Of a DNA stretch of 64,000 nucleotides, positions 31,990 through 42,721 are shown in pieces. The translations under genes and the position numbers were made by a program. The stretch covers positions 29,805,166 through 29,869,165 of the forward strand of contig JAJEKV010000003.1 of the NCBI GenBank assembly GCA_021234155.1, given 5' to 3'. Position 1 is the stretch's first letter, and the number at the start of each line of letters is the position of its first letter. This DNA comes from Isoetes taiwanensis (lineage: Eukaryota > Streptophyta > Lycopodiopsida > Isoetales > Isoetaceae). The notes beneath the pieces are model-generated. The model was not told where the DNA came from and searched no databases. It saw nothing but the letters and a program-made list of their open reading frames with translations.

Positions 31990-34900
31990 TCAGTGCTGGG
32001 AGTGGGAGATCCCGACCTTGTTAAATTTGGACCTTATGTCGTTGTAAACCGGGCACTCCTTTACCATGTGCTCTTCGTCTTCTATTTTTCCTGAGTCACA
32101 TATCCGGCATATTCGCTCTGCTCTATCTATTTTCCTCCATCTATCTTTCTCAATTCGGAGGTCGTGGCTTCCCATCCTGAATCTGGCCAGTGTTCCCCTG
32201 TTGCTTCTATTCAACATGGTGCTTTTGTATGTGATATGCCCTATCTGTTTCCCTGGATTGAAGGTTTCCAATAGCCACTGTGCTTTGGGCCCTGTGTGCC
32301 GTGCCATCCAGGCTCTCACTGCTCTGCCTGTCCATTCTTCGTCCCATCCGTCTGCTTGTATAATCTGACTTAGTTGCATCCCCATATTTGCTGTCCATTT
32401 TGCCAATTCGTTAAACCATCCTTTGCCCGCTGTTATATGTTGTTTTGCTGATTCATCTATCGCTAGTGACGACAGTTTGTCCTCTTTCCCGTGGCTGTTG
32501 TCCTTTATTAGGTACCTAACTGTTCTTTCCCAGGCCCTCACTTCCATTGGCTTTTCCCCTGTCTCATATAATATTGTGGCCAATGATGTACCTGTCTTCA
32601 CCTGGAATTCCTGACCGTGCCATTGCCTCAGTATTCCTTCTTGTTTCTCCCATTTCTTTTCTGACAGTCCTGGTCCCCACGTCTCACATCCGTACAACTG
32701 TGTTGATGCTACTATTGTGCTGAATAGGTATGCTTTGATTTCCCAATTGGTGATCCTGTTGTTGTTGCAGTAATTCATCATGATGTAATAGTTGCCTATC
32801 GCTGCTTGGAATCTGGTATCCGCTCCTTTTGACCATCTCCCCCCCCATGTGTGTCGTACCCCAGATACCTGTACCCTGTGGCTTCCTCTAGCTCCTCCCC
32901 CTTGTATCTAAATGGTCTGTGTTTTATCTTTGTCCCGAAGGTCACTATTTTTGTTTTTCCCAGGTTGACTGTCAGTCCTGTCTCTTCACAGAATTCTTCT
33001 AGTATCTCTAGCATCCTGTGCATCCCTTTGGCTTTGGTCGCCATCATACCTAAATCATCTGCATATAGCATTATTGGTACTTTTGTTTTCCCTATCGTTG
33101 GTGCTTCCCTGTCTCCCTGTCTTTCCCTGACAAATTCCTGTAGTGCATCTATGTATATCCCAAACAGTGTGGGTGATAGTGGACATCCTTGCTTTACTCC
33201 TGTATCGCATTCTATGGCTTCTCCTCCCCCCTCTGTTTTGGCATACACCTTTTGGTACAACCTTGCGATTGATCCTACTAACCCGTCTGGTGCTCTTAGT
33301 CCTATTAGCCTGAGTAGAAGCTTATCCCTAGGCACTGTGTCGAAGGCTTTCTTAAAGTCCACGAAGTAGCATATGATCTTCTTATTATTCTCCTTTGTCT
33401 GCTCTATCATTATCCTTAGAGTGACCAGATGGTCTGTAGTCGAATACTCTGGTCGAAAGCCTGCCTGACCTTGTGCTCTGAGCTTCCCTGCTTCTGCCCA
33501 CGTTTTCAGCTTTTGGTCTAGCGTTTTCCCGAACCATTTCACAAATACTGAACTGACCATAATAGTCCTTTAGTTACTCGGCTCTTCCTTGTTTCCTCCT
33601 TTGTGGAGCGGGATTACCTTGTTAAACTGCCATCTTTCCGGGAGACCCAAGTGCACTACCTCATTGAATATATCTGTTATAATCCCTATTATCTCTGTTC
33701 CTACGCATTTCAACATCTCTGCTGTCAGCCCATATAGATCCGGAGCTTTATTGTTTGCCATTTTGTTTAGTGCCCATGTCACTTCGTCCTTGGAGAAAGG
33801 GGGTTTGTGTCTACCTTCCGGGTCCATGATTGGTGCAGCTCCTGTTTTGTACAACCGTTCCAGGTATCTTGTCCAGTCTATTTCTATTTCCGTTCTTCTC
33901 CCCTCATCCCCTGCCGGTGCATCCGCCTTTGCTTTTGAGCCCCTTTTCATATTGTTCCAGAATACTTTAGATCTCCTTTTCAGGTCTTCTGCCAATCCCC
34001 ATTGATGGTTCTTCAGGTCCTGTGTTTTCTTTCTTTTCAGAATTTTCACGTACTTGCTGCGTTCCTCTTGGTATGCCTCAGTTCCTTTTGCCTGTTTGGT
34101 TTTCCTTCGTTGTTCCATGCACCCTTCATCAAACCATACTGATCATCGGAACGCTATAACCCTCCTTCCTTTTTGTCTCCTCCCGAATGCCACTTTAGCT
34201 GCTTCCTCCAAGATGTCGTTCATATCATTCCCTCTGTCCTTCATCCCCTCTCCCCATACCTTCGATTTTATTCCCTTTTGTACCGTTTTTATGAATGATC
34301 CCACTCTGTTTTCTCTGAATTTAATTGTTATCTCGGCATGTTTACCTCTTCGTTGCTCGTGATCTGTTCTTCCTCGTGTCGCCCTTAACTTGAGCAATAT
34401 GGGCCTGTGTCCCTCCCTCCTTCCTATCGGCCATTCCCCTAATTCCATCTTTCCAATTTCTTTTATTGCTTCTTCGTTTGCTATCACATAGTCTACTATG
34501 CTGCTCCCGTGGGCATTTGTGCTTGTGAACTGGCCTGAATCCTCCCATCTTCTTAGACCATTGCATATCATTGTATCTGTCGCTGTACATACCTCAATCA
34601 GTGTTTCTCCTCTCGCTGTCTGTTCCATTTCGTCTGACGTGTCTCGCTGCCATTCCTCCCCTCTTATGGTTTGTGTCCACTGCCCACTCTCGTTGTCTAT
34701 CCCTGCTTTATGTGATTGTTCCCGTCCCGTCCTTGCGTTAATATCCCCCACTATGATCAACATTCCCTTATCCCTATGTCTCATGACGATCTCTCCCATG
34801 TTCAATAGATCCAGTTTATCACACTGGGGCGGATAGTATACTACTAGCAAATACAGATTTCTGTAATCAAGCAACACAACATTTATAAGCATGTATCTTT

Positions 34901-35162
34901 TATTAATGTCGTTTTCCACAATACATGCTTTTCTGATACTGCTATTCCTAATGTAACAGGCTAGCCCTGCGCTACCCCTTCCTATTTTGTAGTTCTTTTC
35001 CCTCCAACAGGTGAACAAATTGTAGCCTGGTTCATCTGGTAACCTCTTTGTGCTGTGCTCCCATGTCTCTACCAGACATATAATATCCTGGTCTCGTGCT
35101 TCGTTTAGGCGTTCTCCATCATCCCATGGATATCCCGTACAATTCCAGTACCAGATCGTTAT
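31990..35162 (-). pseudogene. LINE-C ORF2: APE endonuclease, reverse transcriptase, zf-RVT
   Basis: The frame opens right at the ORF1 stop (AAATAACG) and reads ITIWYWNCTGYP, DIICLVETWEH, LLVVYYPPQCD, LIIVGDINARTG and STNAHGSSIVDYVI, all typical of LINE endonuclease. A TGA near 34143 and a TAA near 33570 interrupt the same frame; the second falls in PSN-stop-RTIMVSS, where NYRTI is expected. The RT then gives QAGFRPEYSTTDHLVTLR, YFVDFKKAFDTVPRD, TGVKQGCPLSPTLFGIYID and IMLYADDLGMMA (catalytic pair). A one-base change in a C/G-run near 32845 shifts the frame. After it come YLFSTIVASTQLYGCETWG, LRIEKDRWRK and CRICDSGKIEDEEHMVKECP. With only three lesions this is a recent copy. Confidence 0.92.
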
Positions 35163-36217
35163 TTCTTCCTACCTTTCTGCATCCCCCTGTCTCCCTGCTG
35201 CTCCATTATGTGTCCTTTCCTTAGCTGTCCTCTCGTTCTTGCTCCCTGATCCCCCACTCTCTCCCTTGTCAGCTTCATGTTCCTGTCTAGGTCCCTTCCG
35301 ACCTCTTTTCCGCCTCCCCATCCTAACTGTGTTTGTGTTAGAACTTTGGGGGCTGTCTCCCGGTCTATTGTCCCTGATGGTGTTATTTCCCTCATCTGCT
35401 TCAGTTGTTCCTGTCCTTTTTCTTGGTTCCCATCTCCCCTCGGCTCCTGTGGGTCCGTCCCATCTCTCTGCGTTGACGGTTCTTGCGGTGTGTTCTCCCG
35501 TCCTCTTTTGAGGTAAAGTTTCCCATTCTTTACCCCGGCTTGTACTCCCGCCCTGCTCAATTCCCTGACTTTCGCCAGTTCTTTGTGTAGCCCCTGTCTC
35601 TGCATGGGTGTCAGGGCCTCTTGTACTTTCATTCCATTCCTGAGTTTGAACCCTGCATGGATGATTCTTTCTTTGGCCGCCAGGTCCCTCATAGTCACAT
35701 TTATATGTCTCGCCCTCCCTCTCCAAGCTCCTAATCGTGCTGCTTTCACTATCACATTCCTGTGTTCCTGAAAAACGTTCTCCATTATCTCTGCAGTGAC
35801 CCGGAACGTGTCTTCGTTAGGCCTCTCGGCTACCCCTATCAATCTTACATCAAGTTTAATCCTTTCCTGTTCTTTGAACTCCACTATGTGCGGTTTAATC
35901 CTATCAAAACTCTGCCATGCATCTAGACCTATTTGTTGCTTTTCTAATATCACCAACCTTTGTATGATTTCCGCTTTTTCTTTCTCTACCTCTTCCATCC
36001 TTTTCCGAATTTCCACCTCTGTATCTTCCACCACCTGCACCCGTTCTTCCACTTTCCCTATTGCCTCTTTGTTCTGTTGCACCGCTCCTGCTAGTGTGTT
36101 CAGCGCCTCCATCCTCGGGACCCTGGCTTCCAGCCTTACGTCCATCTGAGCCAAGAAGTCCTGCAGATCTTGTTTGAGTTCTTCCACCTTGCCCCCCGTT
36201 CCTTGTTGGCTAGCCAT
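35159..36217 (-). CDS. LINE-C ORF1: coiled-coil and RRM-like RNA-binding protein
   Basis: This is an intact 352-residue protein just upstream of ORF2 and overlapping it by a few bases at TAA. Residues about 10-115 are a heptad-rich coiled coil (VEELKQDLQDFLAQMDVRLE .. VEERVQVVEDTEVEIRKRME). Residues about 125-200 resemble the RRM of L1 ORF1p (DVRLIGVAERPNEDT, RHINVTMRDLAAKERI). A basic segment follows (VQEALTPMQRQGLHKELAKV) and then a low-complexity charged tail. ORF1 proteins of this type trimerise and coat the LINE RNA. Coiled-coil plus RRM without a zinc knuckle is the layout best known from animal L1 and some algal elements; typical flowering-plant L1 ORF1 carries a CCHC knuckle. Confidence 0.85.
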   Translation of the reverse strand: MASQQGTGGKVEELKQDLQDFLAQMDVRLEARVPRMEALNTLAGAVQQNKEAIGKVEERVQVVEDTEVEIRKRMEEVEKEKAEIIQRLVILEKQQIGLDAWQSFDRIKPHIVEFKEQERIKLDVRLIGVAERPNEDTFRVTAEIMENVFQEHRNVIVKAARLGAWRGRARHINVTMRDLAAKERIIHAGFKLRNGMKVQEALTPMQRQGLHKELAKVRELSRAGVQAGVKNGKLYLKRGRENTPQEPSTQRDGTDPQEPRGDGNQEKGQEQLKQMREITPSGTIDRETAPKVLTQTQLGWGGGKEVGRDLDRNMKLTRERVGDQGARTRGQLRKGHIMEQQGDRGMQKGRKK

Positions 36218-37400
36218 TCTTCTTTCTGTTGTTGTGGTGATTCCGCTTCGCTTATTTCCCTTCCCTCCGCTCGCTCTCTCCTACGGGCTTACTATATCTC
36301 GTTCCTTTCTTTATCCGTTTGGACCTTTTCCCCCATATTCCTTCAGTTTTGAATTTCAAAATTCGAATCATCCCATCTAAGATATGATTACTGGGTGTTT
36401 GTGTCCGCTATTTACTATCGGCGTTTTTATGGCTGCCCGTCAGATTCATATTCAATTCCCTGGATTCAGTAATTTTCGGTACCATCTGAACTGTTTTGTT
36501 TTCTTTGTATCCAATTTTGTTTTCTTTGTATCCTTTTGGGAGTGGTTTTTTGTGACTTTGGTGCACCAGCCGGAGGATTGGATCCTCGCTGTCCTGGTGT
36601 ATGGCCGGGGAGTTGCCTCCCACTATCCCGTACTTGGCAACCTCTGTCTTTCCACTTCCATTTTCATTTCCATTCTATGGGCCGGGTAATCTGGTGTCTG
36701 TTGTTTGGCAGTTGGCACCAGCCGGTGGACTATTTTTCCACTCTGTCCTGGTGTATGGCGGAGACACACGTCCCTCTGTCCCATAGCTTAGCCTTCCACC
36801 TTTTGCACCATTTACTCCTGGATCCCCTATTCTATCAGGGTTATGTTCCTCACTTCCTCGTATTTGTTACTTCCCTTGGAATAGTGGATTAAAAGATTTC
36901 CACGTATCCGCCCAACTTTTCCTTATCATTTGTATCTCTACTAGGTTGATTGTGTATGTCTGCGTTCGTACGTCTGTGTTCGTACCTATCATATACCTTC
37001 CTGCAGCTATATCTATACTTTCCTTAATACATCACTTTCTCAATACGACCTTACGACCTATATCGTCCATTTACACGCCTTGTCGTATTATCATATTTCC
37101 CTATTACTATATTTCTTTCGTCCCCTTCGTGGGCTCATACCCGAAGATTCGTTGCCACCTTGATCGTCCCCTGTGTGGGCCCATACCCGGGGGGTCGTTA
37201 CCACCTTACTCATACGTCCTCTTTTATCTTCAATCGTGTTTCTGCCAACCTGCTTATATGCTTCTTCCTAGATTCATAAGTCTCCTAAGTCTGTTAATTG
37301 TTGACAAGTAGCTGTTCCTAAATTACTACGTATCACCCAATATGTTCTTCGTATCCCTCGAGATGTATGCGGGCATCCCCGTTTACAGCTATTATCTCGC
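36218..37400 (-). repeat. LINE-C 5' untranslated region with tandem units
   Basis: Two diverged units of about 167 bp share GGCACCAGCCGG, CTGTCCTGGTGTATGGC and a final pyrimidine-rich part (about 36555-36720 and 36720-36840). Farther out, a roughly 50-bp unit with TGGG(C/T)(T/C)CATACCCG..G occurs twice (37125-37200). Such repeats could be promoter monomers, as in some L1 families, which is an inference. Confidence 0.55.
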
Positions 37401-37944
37401 TGATTTAGCTACATCATATTAGTTCACAAAATACAGTTATGTTATACGTCTCTTCTGCTTTATGGAAAGAATAACCAATACTGGGACACAAAGTTACTGT
37501 GAATAACATCCGATGTTATATTTACTGTAAAAAAATCTACATTAAAAGGAGAGTTCTTCTCTCACAAACATTGCTTATCTTTTCAGCCAATCTTATACAA
37601 AATCTTTCCTCATAAAGACATACACACAAACAAACAGGTTTTGTTTCCCTTCTGCCCGGGATTACTTACCTGTACTGATCTGTTACAGTCCGATGCAGTT
37701 TAAAAAGTCATCTAAAAGGTCGATGCAGTTTCTGAACATAATTTGTTTGAACAAAGGATTGTTTTGAACAGACAACAGAGAACAGAAAAAGAGAAGTGCA
37801 AGAGGAAAAAAGATATAAAAGATAAAGGATAAAAGGCTAAAAAGGTCAAAAAGATAAAAAGAGTAGCATAAAAGGAGAGCATGGCGTGCATCTGCTCGGG
37901 CCTCCCCTGATTTCATACTGATCCGACTCCTTTCCTGCCCATAA
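37401..37944. other. Non-coding stretch
   Basis: An A-rich purine tract with AAAAGG/AAAAGAT repeats lies at 37780-37880. No gene is recognised. Confidence 0.4.
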
Positions 37945-38493
37945 CTAATTCTTTAGCTTTTTTTCCTCTGATGGTTCCCCGATCTTTTTAACTTTTTCGA
38001 GATTCCTCCCCATATACGCCCGGCACAAAAAATCGACGGGGTTCTTCTCACAGCAGTAAATACAAACCTTGCCGAAATCACACACCAGAAGATTGTGCTG
38101 ATAGCTCGAAGACCTTTGTATGGCGGCATGAACCTGCAGTCTATTGAAGCATTGCATTGTGCGATCCATGTCTTGGCGCCTTACCGAATCGTTTTTGTCG
38201 CCTAAAACTCCGAGTACTTCAAGCAACCCTAGGGTATACTGGCTATCCCGCATGGACTGAGCATGATGGATTTTGTCACAGTACAGACAGTGCACTCGGC
38301 CGCAGCTGATACATGAAGGCAAGCCTCTGCTCAGGCACATACAACTGTCGAAGCAGATACACCACGGGTTGAGCTCCTCAAGCTCGGGATTGAATGGCAC
38401 TGTCAAGTTGCCTGGGGTGCCGGAGTTGGGACGCTTCCTGCCAATGTTCTTCTCCCCATCTACACTCACGAGAACCTTTTTTCCTTTGTCCAT
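37945..38493 (-). CDS. Cys-rich zinc-finger protein, possibly PLATZ-like
   Basis: This is a 182-residue frame starting MDKGKKVLVSVDG. Residues about 45-80 hold a dense Cys/His cluster, WCICFDSCMCL followed by CISCGRVHCLYCDKIHH, spaced like the B-box-like first half of the plant PLATZ zinc-binding domain. The carboxy half (CFNRLQVHAAIQRSS .. VCIYCCEKNPVDFLCRAYM) resembles the place where PLATZ proteins have a second CxxC and a Cys-rich end. PLATZ proteins are plant-specific DNA-binding regulators. The match is weak and from memory of the pattern only; a transposon-encoded or unrelated finger is also possible. It lies upstream of LINE-C on the same strand with no LINE feature of its own. It ends in a Lys-rich tail. 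Confidence 0.55.
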   Translation of the reverse strand: MDKGKKVLVSVDGEKNIGRKRPNSGTPGNLTVPFNPELEELNPWCICFDSCMCLSRGLPSCISCGRVHCLYCDKIHHAQSMRDSQYTLGLLEVLGVLGDKNDSVRRQDMDRTMQCFNRLQVHAAIQRSSSYQHNLLVCDFGKVCIYCCEKNPVDFLCRAYMGRNLEKVKKIGEPSEEKKLKN

Positions 38494-38900
38494 ACTTGAT
38501 CCTGAGCTAAGGCGGGTGCTGAGGTTTGTTGGTGCTTCTTTGCTCGACTGAGTTTCCAGTGCCTCAGGATCAGGCGCTCAAGCGATCTGGAGAGACTGAT
38601 TTCTAAAGGGCGCCTTCACTATCACTCTTTCTCTCGTTGCAACCGTTATTTATAGGGTTTTAGAATATTTAGGGTTTACGAAAATCTGTCCGATTTCCCA
38701 GCTACTTAATTCCAGCCGTCTGTCTTAAATGCCAGTCTTGTCCTATCCTGTCCCAAGAGTTTTCGTCTGCTAATCCCAGCCACACACCCTTATCCCTATA
38801 GCTGACATGTGTACCTTTCCTATTTCCTCTATACTACTCATTATTATGGCTATCCGTAGCTGTCATGATCACTACTACCCTATTCGTTATTTTACGACCT

Positions 38901-38903
<3 letters not shown>
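38494..38903. other. Presumed 5' flank of the zinc-finger ORF
   Basis: A minus-strand TATA-like TATAAATAACGG lies at about 38655-38644, roughly 150 bp upstream of the ATG, which fits a promoter. Otherwise nothing is seen. Confidence 0.35.

Positions 38904-38939
<36 letters not shown>
38904..38939 (-). repeat. 36-nt T-run (poly(A) on the minus strand)
   Basis: The uninterrupted T-run may be the poly(A) tail of a minus-strand retroelement or retrocopy whose body would lie at higher coordinates (about 38940-39300). I cannot identify such a body. Confidence 0.5.
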
Positions 38940-38943
<4 letters not shown>

Positions 38944-40060
38944 CCCTTTCCTACTGCCACGTGCCCTATTCTTTGCCGCTGGACTGTCGCCTGATGTTAT
39001 CTCGCCACTTTGCCACGTTTCGCCCCCCTTGTTTCCAAATTCCTTAATTATCCCCATTTTTTTATTTATTTTATTTTATGCCTATTCTTATTTCTCAACG
39101 GCTCCGAGATTTTGAATCCTCTGTCGACGAAACTTTGAGCTCCTCTTCCCGGTGCCCTCTTGTATTCTACAATTGTGTCTGTTGAGTCGCTTGTTATCGC
39201 TCCTTTATCTACCTTGAATTTCAAATTATCTATAGCAAACGATCTGTCCTGGTCTAATAGTGTTGTGTCCTGCTCATGCACCGATATCTATCTGTTTCTT
39301 TCTCGTCCAGATCATTCATACATTTGTATACTACATAATTTATTTCCTAAGAAGTATGAACATAGTATAATCCTGAACAAATTTTGAGAAAACTAGTGTG
39401 TAAGAATCAGGAGAGATGGGAGATATGCACTTAGCTGGATATTTAGCTGTATGATGTCTGTTATAATTGGTCTTGCATTGCATCTTTTAAAGAGGATTTG
39501 GTTACATTGTTAGCCATAGTAGATGCTTAATTAGAACATGTTCTTTCCTTGTCAAAAGCATATATATCCAATACGTACCATGAATTTATCTTCGTCTTGC
39601 AAATAAACAACACAACACAACAAATTAAAGTTCTTGAAAATCAGCTATAAATGCATTTGCTTTGCTTCGAGTCTTAAGGGAAACTGAAATGGTTGAACTG
39701 GAAATCTGCAAAAAGGGCGGTGAGGAAATTCCAAGACTGCTAATGGAAGTCCCATCTCCATATCAATAGCTGAGCCCGACAGAGAACCTGTTTGTCATTT
39801 GCAAAAAAATGAAAGATAAATTTACAAAAATATAACTGATAGGCTTGCTCATCCCATCCTTCTGAGGGCAGTAGAGTGCATAGTTCTTGATTTATAAATT
39901 AATATTGGCATCTTTGTCTTGAGACTCACTGTAACATGTAGCAGCGGGAAACCAGGGAGAGGATCAAAGGAATGCCAGTCTGAGAGCGGGCAATCAAGGA
40001 GAGGATCAAAAGAATGCCAGTCCTTTGAGATTAAACATAAGCTTGTGAGAAATAAATATG
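38940..40060. other. Non-coding stretch
   Basis: No recognisable gene. GAGAGGATCAAA(G/A)GAATGCCAGTC is repeated in tandem (about 39957-40022, unit near 42 bp). Confidence 0.4.
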
Positions 40061-40262
40061 TAGCATAATGACAGGGGGTTTTTTTTGTGTTTTTGTACAC
40101 TTTTCACAAAGGTTTTCCTAAGATTTCATGGCGTATTCGAATCGATGTACTAATGCGTACATCTAGAGTGCACCATTTCTTAGTCGTTGATTTAGCTTTT
40201 TTTTTTCAATGGTCCAACATCCAAGGGCTCACAACAAAAGCCCTCTTTTTATTTTAGGGGCT
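40061..40262 (+). repeat. Repeat module B upstream of the NCL pseudogene
   Basis: This is the second copy of the ACAGGGGGTTTTTTTTGT module, including TACATCTAGAGTGCACCA and AGGGCTCACAACAAAAGCCCT. It lies in the same orientation as copies A and C and about 600 bp before NCL exon sequence. Confidence 0.65.
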
Positions 40263-40910
40263 TGAACATGCAAGCATCGAAAAAACCATTTTAGGGTTTT
40301 ATTCCTTCTTCGATTCTATTTTCTTTTTGCAGGGATCGGCAGGTGAAGGCAAAGGATGAACTCCTTAATCAGACGAGGTTGGGTCTGGTGGGTGTATGAA
40401 ATCAAAGCCAGTTTCAAATGAACCGGTTTGTGCGGTAGTAGCGAAAAGAGATTTCGGGATGTTTGTTTTAGATGCTCGTGCTCTTGGTAAAGGTCGGGCC
40501 TGTATATAAGGGCAGTTGAGGACATGCAGCTTCGACCCACCTACCTACTTTCAAGAAACTCGACGCCACTGATAACTTGTGGACGCTTGCTACATGATTT
40601 TCGACCTTGTTCGATCCAAGGGGTAGAAGCAGTTCGATCCAAGGGGTAGGTCAGTTCCCCCTTTTTATTTTCAATTTCAGGTGTATTTCTGCTGATAAGA
40701 GCCAGGCCGTTGGGGTTAACTCGATCTGCCGGAGCAATCCCCTGCCTGGGCTTCCAAAATCATAGTCTGCATTGTAAAGTATGCCGCAGATGCAACGGCA
40801 GTAACAAAGAACGCAACGCAAATGTAACGACAACGAACGCAAGTGTCTGATCTTGAATTGAATGGCATGGCATGGCATGGCATGCAGTATCTGGGATGGC
40901 AGTGAGTGCA

Positions 40911-41875
40911 CAGGCCGAAGTTCTGGTGGGAATGGGTCTACTTGCTGGATCAACTGTTATGTTGCTTACTCTTCTCTGGGGTAGCTCTCTGCTTGTTGGC
41001 CGTTGTGACCTTCAAGATGGCAAAGCAAAGGATTGCACATTGACAAGGAAATTTGACATTTTCAGTAAGAATTTCCTCTGAGCTAATCTTGCAGGCAGGC
41101 ACTAACGTAACCAACTATCCAGTCTTCGGAGTTTTGACAGATCCGCAAAACAAGAGTGGCAGCTTGGATTATGATTGTCACTGTTATACCCTACTTATTC
41201 GCTCAGATTCCACACACATTTCATAACAGTCAATTGGGACACATATTTGATATTATAAGCTGTGCTTTGGCATTCATTGGACTCTTGGTTTACTGCTCTT
41301 ACCAGGTGCTTCATCAACCTTGATTTTCATTTCTTCAAGTAGCCGCTTCTCTCTTACCTTATTCATCTTCGTAGTGTCATTATGCTACATATTGTTTTGC
41401 ATGAAGTCGCTGAGAATTACACTTTCGTAGAGTCTGGATTATAGGCACTGTCTTTTCAGCTATAAATCAGTCAGGTTGTGGTCTTGCATAGTTGTTTGAT
41501 CATCTTCTATGTCAGGTATTCTCACCTTGGATTCAAGAAAGGACAGATAGAAGAACTCCTAATACAACCGTTTTTTCAAAGTAAGTGCTTGTTTACTGCA
41601 CCAATGCAGCATAAGAAAACGGATCATTCTTGTTGTCTCAAGTCTAGACTTCTCATGCATCCCTTGCTTCATACAGAATCTTTGAAGCCTTTGACATAGA
41701 CAAAAACGGGACCCTTTCCAAAAGTGAGCTGAAATCGCTTGTCTTTGAGTCCGGGGAATATGTACCCACACAAATATACTTGAAGAAGATGAACTCCAAG
41801 TCTGGTTAAGAGACTTTGATATTTCGAATGATGGATTGATTCAAAAAACAGGAATTCATTAACAGCATGTCAAAA
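40911..41875 (+). pseudogene. NCL-type Na+/Ca2+ exchanger with EF-hands, decayed partial gene
   Basis: NCL proteins are plant cation/Ca2+ exchangers with EF-hands between two membrane halves. Exon-like pieces follow in order. The first has AEVLVGMGLLAGSTVMLLTLLWGSSLLVGRCDL at 40911-41060. The second starts after a GCAG acceptor near 41094, reads VLTDPQ and then, one base out of frame, TRVAAWIMIVTVIPYLFAQI, and ends LLVYCSYQ at a GTGCTT donor near 41305. The third reads VFSPWIQERT at about 41515-41580. The fourth starts near 41678 with an EF-hand, IFEAFDIDKNGTLSKSELKSL, and after a frame loss a second, WLRDFDISNDGLIQ with EFINSMSKWVKATGF. The amino-terminal repeat and the whole carboxy-terminal membrane half are missing. 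Extra bases and lost frames mark a pseudogene. Confidence 0.8.
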
Positions 41876-42062
41876 TGGGTGAAGGCAACTGGGTTTGATC
41901 TATTAGGAAACTTGCAGATTATGCCTATTATCTTATGTAGCACTATATTCAACTCATATCATGATGGATTTTTAAACTGCATCCGGCTATAAGCCATCGC
42001 TCCATCCAGGAATTTCATGCACATGAATTACGTGCTGAACTATTTTAAAGATTGCAGTTGCT
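41876..42062. other. Flank between NCL remnant and inverted duplication
   Basis: No recognisable gene in this short AT-rich stretch. Confidence 0.4.
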
Positions 42063-42480
42063 CTTCATAACATTGTGATGAAGAGACAAATTATGCTTTT
42101 ATGCCATTCATATACAGGATACAATGCTGTGGTGAAGAATCTAATTATATATCTATACCATTTAACAGTTAAATGCTGTGGTGAAGCGTATGTAATTAAA
42201 TTACGGTATGCTATAACATTATAGTTTCTCAGGTTTCATATTATGGCTTTTTTAAGGCCCGAAGGGCCCAAAAATTTTTTTAGTATCACAACCAACACAT
42301 AACAACCATTAACATTAATTAATATTCTTACGTCTGCTTGTTTTTTTTAGGGCCCGAAGGGCCCAAAATTTTTTTTAGTATAATAACCAACACATAACTA
42401 CCATTGAAACCATTGAATCCAACACATTTAAATTAAAATCTTCCTTAAACCCCCTTTGGTTTGGGTGCATATTCACACGG
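42063..42480 (+). repeat. Inverted duplication, left arm
   Basis: This segment is repeated almost exactly in reverse complement at 45550-45958. It includes GATGAAGAGACAAATTATGC, two CTGTGGTGAAG phrases and two successive foldback-arm starts, each with a GGCCCGAAGGGCCC hairpin, at 42250 and 42350. Homology stops abruptly near 42063. Confidence 0.9.
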
Positions 42481-42721
42481 GGGGTGACGTAGGGCAGCGA
42501 GAGCCCTCGTATTTGTATTTTGCACGTACGAAATCAACACCATATAGTATTCCGCTTGAAATCTTATAGTATTTTGTGAATCTTGTTATGCAGTATAGCA
42601 AATCTTGTACTTGCATACCCCACAAACGAGGAACTTTACGTACGGTGTAGATTAAGGAATAAGGGGTGAATATGCCTATCCAACAGCTCTCGTTGCCCGG
42701 AGTCACCCCCCGTGTGAATAT
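42474..42721 (+). mobile_element. CACACGGGGGG element, copy 1
   Basis: The unit begins CACACGGGGGGTGACGTAGG and ends with GAGTCACCCCCCGTGTG. The termini are inverted repeats over about 30 bp (GGGCAGCGAGAGC against GGGCAACGAGAGC). It is repeated in direct orientation at 45303-45550 with hardly any difference. It has no coding capacity; the open frame on the minus strand is a by-product. Confidence 0.8.

Larger units (their letters stand above)
31625..37400 (-). mobile_element. LINE-C, near full-length non-LTR retrotransposon
   Basis: Read on the minus strand, it has a 5' untranslated region with internal repeats (about 37400-36218), ORF1 (36217-35159), ORF2 (35162 to 31990) and a 3' region ending in GGCCTGAGGGACGTT and a (TATTC)n tail at about 31650-31625. 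ORF1 is intact, while ORF2 has two in-frame stops and one frameshift. It is a different family from LINE-A/B, although the 3' end shares the CTGAGGG phrase. The upper boundary is approximate. Confidence 0.85.

Noticed and set aside
42079-42120. Phrase reading MKRQIM, like the RER1 tail
   Set aside because: Only six residues match, the surrounding sequence does not, and the segment belongs to the inverted repeat. It is not accepted as the missing RER1 exon.
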